From Chloroflexota bacterium (GTDB taxonomy: Bacteria > Chloroflexota > Anaerolineae > Ardenticatenales > Ardenticatenaceae): a DNA stretch of 9,509 nucleotides. Position numbers and translations under genes: made by a program. Positions 5,937 to 9,509 of the stretch are shown here, in pieces; position 1 is the first letter of the stretch; each line of letters starts with the position of its first letter. The notes below the pieces were generated by a model, which was not told the origin of the DNA, searched no databases, and was given only the letters and a program-made list of their open reading frames with translations. Location: assembly GCA_003520455.1 (NCBI GenBank), contig DOUV01000478.1, positions 1 through 9,509 of the forward strand, read 5' to 3'.

Positions 5937-6827
5937 ATGAATGCTCGCCTGCTTTTCGTTCATGCCCTCTCCCCACTCCATGCCGGAACCGGACAAGGTG
6001 TTGGGGTGGTTGACCTACCCATTGCCCGCGAGAAGGCCACCGATCTGCCCTTCCTGCCCGGCTCGTCGGTGAAAGGGACGCTGCGCGATGCCTGCCAGGA
6101 CCGGAAAAAGACCGCGGTCTTCGGCCCCGACACCAGCAACGCCAGCGACCATGCCGGGTCAGCGCAATTCTCCGACCAACGGCTGCTGCTCCTGCCCATC
6201 CGCAGTCTATCGGGCACCTTCGCCTGGGTTACGTCGCCCTACATCCTGCGCCGCATCGTCCGCGACGCGAACGATGCGGGAGCTACGGGGGTACCACACC
6301 CTGTCCCCGTACCTGACGCTCGTGACAAGTGCCTGGTGCCCCAGAACGACTGCGACATCTGCCTCAAAGACGCCAAGGATCAGGTTCGTGTTTACCTCGA
6401 AGATCTGGACTTGCAGGCGACCACGGGCTCCGAAGTCACACAGTGGGCAGATTGGCTCAAGCAGCGCATCTTTGCAGATTCCCCCGATTGGCAACGGATG
6501 CTGAGCGGGCGTTTCTGCATCGTCCACGACGACGTGATGAGCTTCTTGCTCGAGACCGCGACCGAGATTACAGCACGTGTCAAGCTCAAACCAGATACCA
6601 AAACCGTTGATACTGATGTTGGTGGCCTCTGGTACGAGGAGTCGCTCCCAACAGAGACAGTTTTGTACGGGTTGGTGGTGGCAACGCCCATCGCCAGGAC
6701 AAAGCTCACAGCATCGGAACTCTTCCAGGTAGTGGAGGCGCTCACGCAGCAAACGCTGCAATTTGGCGGCAAAGCGACGGTGGGGCGCGGTCTCTGCCGT
6801 CTTCAGATGGTGAAGGAGGGAGGCTGA
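5937..6827 (+). CDS. cmr4: Cmr4, backbone subunit and target-RNA endonuclease
   Basis: Cmr4 is the Cas7-like subunit that forms the repeated backbone along the crRNA and cuts bound target RNA at 6-nt intervals. The 296-residue product has the conserved N-terminus HALSPLHAGTGQGVGVVDLPIARE. Its Asp26 corresponds to the catalytic Asp26 described for Pyrococcus furiosus Cmr4, so target cleavage should be intact. The IPGSS-type loop appears as LPGSSVKGTLRD (from about residue 39), and a glycine-rich C-terminal segment (FGGKATVGRG) follows. Three cysteines cluster at 132, 139 and 142, an unexpected local feature. ATG 5937 begins 2 nt after the cmr1 stop, with AGGAG at 5922-5926. Confidence 0.95.
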   Translation: MNARLLFVHALSPLHAGTGQGVGVVDLPIAREKATDLPFLPGSSVKGTLRDACQDRKKTAVFGPDTSNASDHAGSAQFSDQRLLLLPIRSLSGTFAWVTSPYILRRIVRDANDAGATGVPHPVPVPDARDKCLVPQNDCDICLKDAKDQVRVYLEDLDLQATTGSEVTQWADWLKQRIFADSPDWQRMLSGRFCIVHDDVMSFLLETATEITARVKLKPDTKTVDTDVGGLWYEESLPTETVLYGLVVATPIARTKLTASELFQVVEALTQQTLQFGGKATVGRGLCRLQMVKEGG

Positions 6828-6828
6828 G

Positions 6829-7197
6829 ATGCAAACGCGCGATCAGCAGTACGCTACCGCTGTTTACAGACAGGTCTCTGAAGACGTCGGGGAGGCAGAG
6901 CGGAAGAAGTATGGCTCGATGGCGCACAAGCTGCCCGTGCTGATCCGCACCGCCGGGCTGGCACAAGCGCTAGCCTTCGTGGATACGCGGGGCGACGACA
7001 CACACCACAAGTTGCTCAACCACCTGGCTGTGACTGTCGGCTATGGCTCGGGCGAGAAACTGCTTGAGGCCAGCCGCACGGCCCAGCTTGGCGCCTACAT
7101 GCACCTCACGCAGAAAGTGTTGCAGGCGTTGCTCTGGTACAAACGCTACGCTCAATCGGTGCTCGATGTTGATCCGAGCCAGGAGGATCGCCGATGA
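6829..7197 (+). CDS. cmr5: Cmr5, small helical subunit
   Basis: Cmr5 is the small all-helical subunit that stacks on the Cmr4 backbone and helps bind the target RNA strand. This 122-residue product has the usual size and pattern for the family: an N-terminal QTRDQQYATAVYRQV segment, a central KYGSMAHKLPVLIRTAGLAQALAF region, and a final helix containing LQALLWYKRYA. No catalytic residues are expected. ATG 6829 lies 1 nt after the cmr4 stop with AAGGAGG at 6813-6819, 9 nt upstream. The stop overlaps cmr6 by 4 nt. Its position between cmr4 and cmr6 supports the call. Confidence 0.9.
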   Translation: MQTRDQQYATAVYRQVSEDVGEAERKKYGSMAHKLPVLIRTAGLAQALAFVDTRGDDTHHKLLNHLAVTVGYGSGEKLLEASRTAQLGAYMHLTQKVLQALLWYKRYAQSVLDVDPSQEDRR

Positions 7198-7988
7198 GCA
7201 CTCGTCGCTCACCGCTTGTGTTTTTCGGAATGCCGGAGCAAACGACACATGCCGGGCTCTGGCTTGATAAGTACGTCCGCGACCAAACCCGTGACGATGT
7301 AGAGAGCCGCCATCAGTTGGTTCAACAGGTCGCCGGAATACCGGAGCCCGATTTTTATCCGGGCTTCTTTCAACGGTGGAAGGATGCGCTCGCCGGGTGC
7401 GGTGCCGTCCTGCGAGAAGCCCGCGTGCAAGGGCGCATGGTCATCGGGATGGGGAACGAGAGCGTGCTTGAAACCGCCGTCACCCTCCACCGCACCTACG
7501 GAGTGCCCTACATCCCGGGCAGCGCTCTCAAGGGGCTGGCCGCCGCCTACGCGCGCCAGCGGCTTGATCAGGCAACGTGGGGTGAGGGAAGCGCCGCCTA
7601 CAACATTGTCTTCGGCACGGCAACCAACACGGCTCCCGCTGCCGCCGCCCCCGATCTGGACGATGGTGGCGCTGCGGGCTACGTGACCTTCTTCGACGCA
7701 CTCCCAACGCCCAACCAGAGGGGACCACTGCTCCACGCCGACGTACTGACGGTCCACCATCCTGCCTACTACCGGGGTGAACAGGATGTGCCACCCGCCG
7801 ACTGGGACAGCCCGACGCCGATCCCGTTCCTGAGTGCTACGGGGACATATCTCGTCGCGCTGGCAGGCCCAGAAGCGTGGCTGGAGCGCACCTTCGAGAT
7901 TTTGCAGAGGGCGCTGAGAGAGATGGGGGTAGGGGCGAAGACATCGAGTGGGTATGGGCGCCTTCTTCTCCATCCTCCCGGAGGATGA
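7194..7988 (+). CDS. cmr6: Cmr6, type III-B RAMP subunit
   Basis: Cmr6 is a Cas7-like RAMP protein that joins the top of the Cmr4 filament to Cmr1. The 264-residue product carries the family motifs in order: RMVIGMGNESVLET starting at 81, YGVPYIPGSALKG at 102-114, HADVLTVHHPAYY starting at 181, and the C-terminal glycine-rich GVGAKTSSGYGR at 245-256. The segment PPADWDSPTPIPFL is also typical. ATG 7194 overlaps the cmr5 stop (ATGA), with AGGAGG at 7181-7186, 7 nt upstream. A short palindrome lies across its stop codon. It is the last of the tightly packed cmr genes; the next gene starts after a 42-nt gap. Confidence 0.95.
   Translation: MSTRRSPLVFFGMPEQTTHAGLWLDKYVRDQTRDDVESRHQLVQQVAGIPEPDFYPGFFQRWKDALAGCGAVLREARVQGRMVIGMGNESVLETAVTLHRTYGVPYIPGSALKGLAAAYARQRLDQATWGEGSAAYNIVFGTATNTAPAAAAPDLDDGGAAGYVTFFDALPTPNQRGPLLHADVLTVHHPAYYRGEQDVPPADWDSPTPIPFLSATGTYLVALAGPEAWLERTFEILQRALREMGVGAKTSSGYGRLLLHPPGG
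7971..7987. repeat. Short perfect palindrome across the cmr6 stop
   Basis: CATCCTCC at 7971-7978 and GGAGGATG at 7980-7987 form a perfect 8-bp inverted repeat around a single C, so as RNA about seven pairs could form on a three-base loop. It overlaps the last codons and stop of cmr6 and sits just before the only sizeable gap in the operon. No T-run follows. It might modulate read-through into the csx1-like gene, or be chance. Confidence 0.35.
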
Positions 7989-8030
7989 CTCCCCCTTCCT
8001 TAATGTTTGTTGAACCTGCGGAGGGAACTT

Positions 8031-9311
8031 GTGACGAAGTTAGTATGCTTTCTCGGAACCAGCAAATATTACGAAACTGTCTACACTTTTCAGGACCGGG
8101 AGTGTACAACTTGCTACTTCCCGGTGGCCGCAGCTGAGTTTTTCCAACCCGATTGCATTCTGCTCTTCGTCACCAAAGCTGCCGAAGATAAGCACCTGGA
8201 GCGGCTTCGAGCGGAGTTGGGTGGGCGTTTTGAATTACGGCCTGTCAATATCCCGGAGGGCAAACGCGAGGAAGAATTGTGGGAATTGTTTTCCAAGCTC
8301 ACCTCTCGGCTGGGTGATGGCGATGATGTGATCTTCGATATTACCTTTGGATTTCGCTCGATTCCTGTTCTCGCTACTATCGCTGCGTCGTACCTGCGAG
8401 TGGCGCGCAACGTGCGTCTGCAGAAGATAGTGTACGGCGCTTACGAGGCCAAAGACCAACAGGGCAAAGCTCCTGTTTTTGACCTGACTCCCTTCCTGGC
8501 CCTGCTTGACTGGACTACGGCGACCTACCTTTTCCTTCAAACTGGAATCGCCGCACCACTGGTGGAGCGCCTGCGCCAGGCTAACTGGTCATCTGGATTG
8601 CGCGCCGAGGCTCTGGAAGAGGTGACGGCGGCTATGCGCCTCACGCGCCCGGATGAGGCACGGTCGCTTGCATACCAATTTTCTCAGGCCCTGAGTACGC
8701 TCCATCTTGCCAGCCCGGCGGCGAAGCCCTTCGAGTTGCTGCTGGACCAGGTGCGAGACGAGTTTGCCCGCATTGCACCGCGCTCCCCCCAACCGGACGA
8801 TCTTGAGCAGGAGTTGCGCGAAGAATACGCCCTTATCCAGTGGAACTTCAACCGGGGGCAGTTCCTGTCAGCCATCACTGTGACGCGAGAATGGCTGGTT
8901 TCTCTCCTCTGCTGGCACGCGAACTGGACGACACATGTGACAGACAAAAACAGCGGTCAAGCAGTTCCTGCCTGGCGGAGTGAAGAAGTCCGAAAAAAAG
9001 GAGAAAAGGCGCTTAACCACCTCAAAGAGCTTGCCACACTGGATGAAGCTGAGCGTGCGAAGCAAATAGGATCAAAAACGCCGATCGCCCAGGAACTTTG
9101 GAAGCGCAACGCAGCCTATGCTGAGCAACTTGGTTCCGCATGGGGGTTGGCCAGTAGCCTGCGCAACGACCTGAACCACGCGGGCAAGGTCCATTCCACT
9201 ACCCCCCGCTCGCTCCGTGACATCCTCCACGAGATCGAGTGTACACGAAGAACTCTGACAGACCTTTTCACTGCCTCCGGTTTGGAGTCGCATCCGACGC
9301 CTACTCTCTGA
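8031..9311 (+). CDS. csx1: Csx1-family CARF-HEPN ribonuclease (TIGR02221/Csx2-like)
   Basis: Csx1-type proteins are cytoplasmic RNases that are switched on when cyclic oligoadenylate from Cas10 binds their CARF domain. This 426-residue product starts with the family N-terminus KLVCFLGTSKYYET, continues through a CARF domain with DITFGFRS at 103-110 and YGAYE at 135-139, and ends with a helical HEPN domain whose catalytic Rx4H motif is visible as R378-NDLN-H383. The family normally has DxTHGFRS at the CARF motif; here the His is Phe106. GTG 8031 is preferred because GGAGGG (8020-8025) lies 5 nt upstream and the conserved sequence begins here; an in-frame TTG at 8007 lacks such a site. The 42-nt gap after cmr6 suggests the same transcript with possibly separate control. 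Confidence 0.88.
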   Translation: MTKLVCFLGTSKYYETVYTFQDRECTTCYFPVAAAEFFQPDCILLFVTKAAEDKHLERLRAELGGRFELRPVNIPEGKREEELWELFSKLTSRLGDGDDVIFDITFGFRSIPVLATIAASYLRVARNVRLQKIVYGAYEAKDQQGKAPVFDLTPFLALLDWTTATYLFLQTGIAAPLVERLRQANWSSGLRAEALEEVTAAMRLTRPDEARSLAYQFSQALSTLHLASPAAKPFELLLDQVRDEFARIAPRSPQPDDLEQELREEYALIQWNFNRGQFLSAITVTREWLVSLLCWHANWTTHVTDKNSGQAVPAWRSEEVRKKGEKALNHLKELATLDEAERAKQIGSKTPIAQELWKRNAAYAEQLGSAWGLASSLRNDLNHAGKVHSTTPRSLRDILHEIECTRRTLTDLFTASGLESHPTPTL

Positions 9312-9319
9312 ATTCGGCC

Positions 9320-9509
9320 ATGATCTACCCCAACTTCGCTCATCTCCTCACCCCGACCGCTTGGCGGCGATCCCCACCCTGGCCAGCCACGCGGTCCCGC
9401 GCGCCGTCGAGGTGCGCAGCCTGGTGGACCCGTCGCAGCGGTCGTTGGCGCCGCAGGTGGCGGCGATGGTGGATACGGTGGGTATGTCGACGGGCCGACC
9501 ACGGTGCTG
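9320..9509 (+). pseudogene. Partial unidentified reading frame with an apparent one-base frameshift, cut by the window end
   Basis: An ATG 8 nt after the csx1 stop reads MIYPNFAHLLT in one frame. From the CCCC run at 9351-9354 onward, a different frame reads PDRLAAIPTLASHAV and continues open to the window end with almost every third codon position G or C, a strong sign of coding in this genome. Joining the two by a -1 shift at the C-run gives one sensible protein start. A lost C, a sequencing error, or two unrelated frames would each explain it. No family was recognised and no Shine-Dalgarno precedes the ATG. Confidence 0.3.

Noticed and set aside
8007..8030. Upstream in-frame TTG for csx1
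   Set aside because: GTG 8031 has a strong Shine-Dalgarno and fits the family N-terminus; the extra eight residues look unrelated.
1..9509. tRNA, rRNA, cas6, cas1 or cas2 genes
   Set aside because: No tRNA or rRNA signature was recognised, and every substantial plus-strand frame is accounted for by the regulator, Cmr or Csx1 genes.

Overview
This window carries a complete type III-B (Cmr) CRISPR effector operon together with its cyclic-oligoadenylate (cOA) signalling proteins. Every convincing gene lies on the plus strand. By eye the DNA is GC-rich with mostly G/C-ending codons. That base composition and the overall style of an HD-less Cas10 with a TIGR02221-type Csx1 would suit a GC-rich, perhaps thermophilic, bacterium such as a Chloroflexota. 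This is a weak inference because no taxonomic marker gene is present.

Layout. Bases 1-32 may be the tail of an upstream gene, followed by a terminator-like fold (57-104). A sigma70-like promoter (149-177) then precedes a leader of about 340 nt with two GC-rich hairpins. The leader runs into a gene (525-1376) for a CARF-domain protein of the NE0113/TIGR02584 type fused to a LuxR-type helix-turn-helix. This gene is followed at once by a 78-bp imperfect palindrome (1381-1458) and a relatively AT-rich intergenic stretch, which holds a possible 29-codon leader ORF with its own Shine-Dalgarno. Next comes the effector operon: cas10/cmr2 (1632-3473), cmr3 (3470-4660), cmr1 (4657-5934), cmr4 (5937-6827), cmr5 (6829-7197) and cmr6 (7194-7988). 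These genes overlap by 4 nt or sit 1-2 nt apart, which suggests one transcript with translational coupling. After a 42-nt gap lies a csx1-like CARF-HEPN ribonuclease gene (8031-9311). The last 200 bases hold the start of an unidentified reading frame that seems to be interrupted by a one-base frameshift.

How the genes work together. Cmr1, Cmr3-Cmr6 and Cas10 should form the crRNA-guided complex. Cmr4 keeps its catalytic Asp26 for target-RNA cutting. Cas10 lacks an HD DNase domain but keeps a GGDD cyclase motif, so its predicted output is cOA. Two CARF proteins could read that signal: Csx1, a HEPN RNase that would be the toxic effector, and the CARF-LuxR protein, which could convert the signal into transcription. 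No cas6, cas1, cas2 or CRISPR array is visible, so crRNAs must come from elsewhere in the genome. The most unusual element is the CARF-LuxR regulator with its structured leader and flanking palindrome: it suggests an RNA-triggered, second-messenger-controlled transcriptional switch sitting next to the effector operon.
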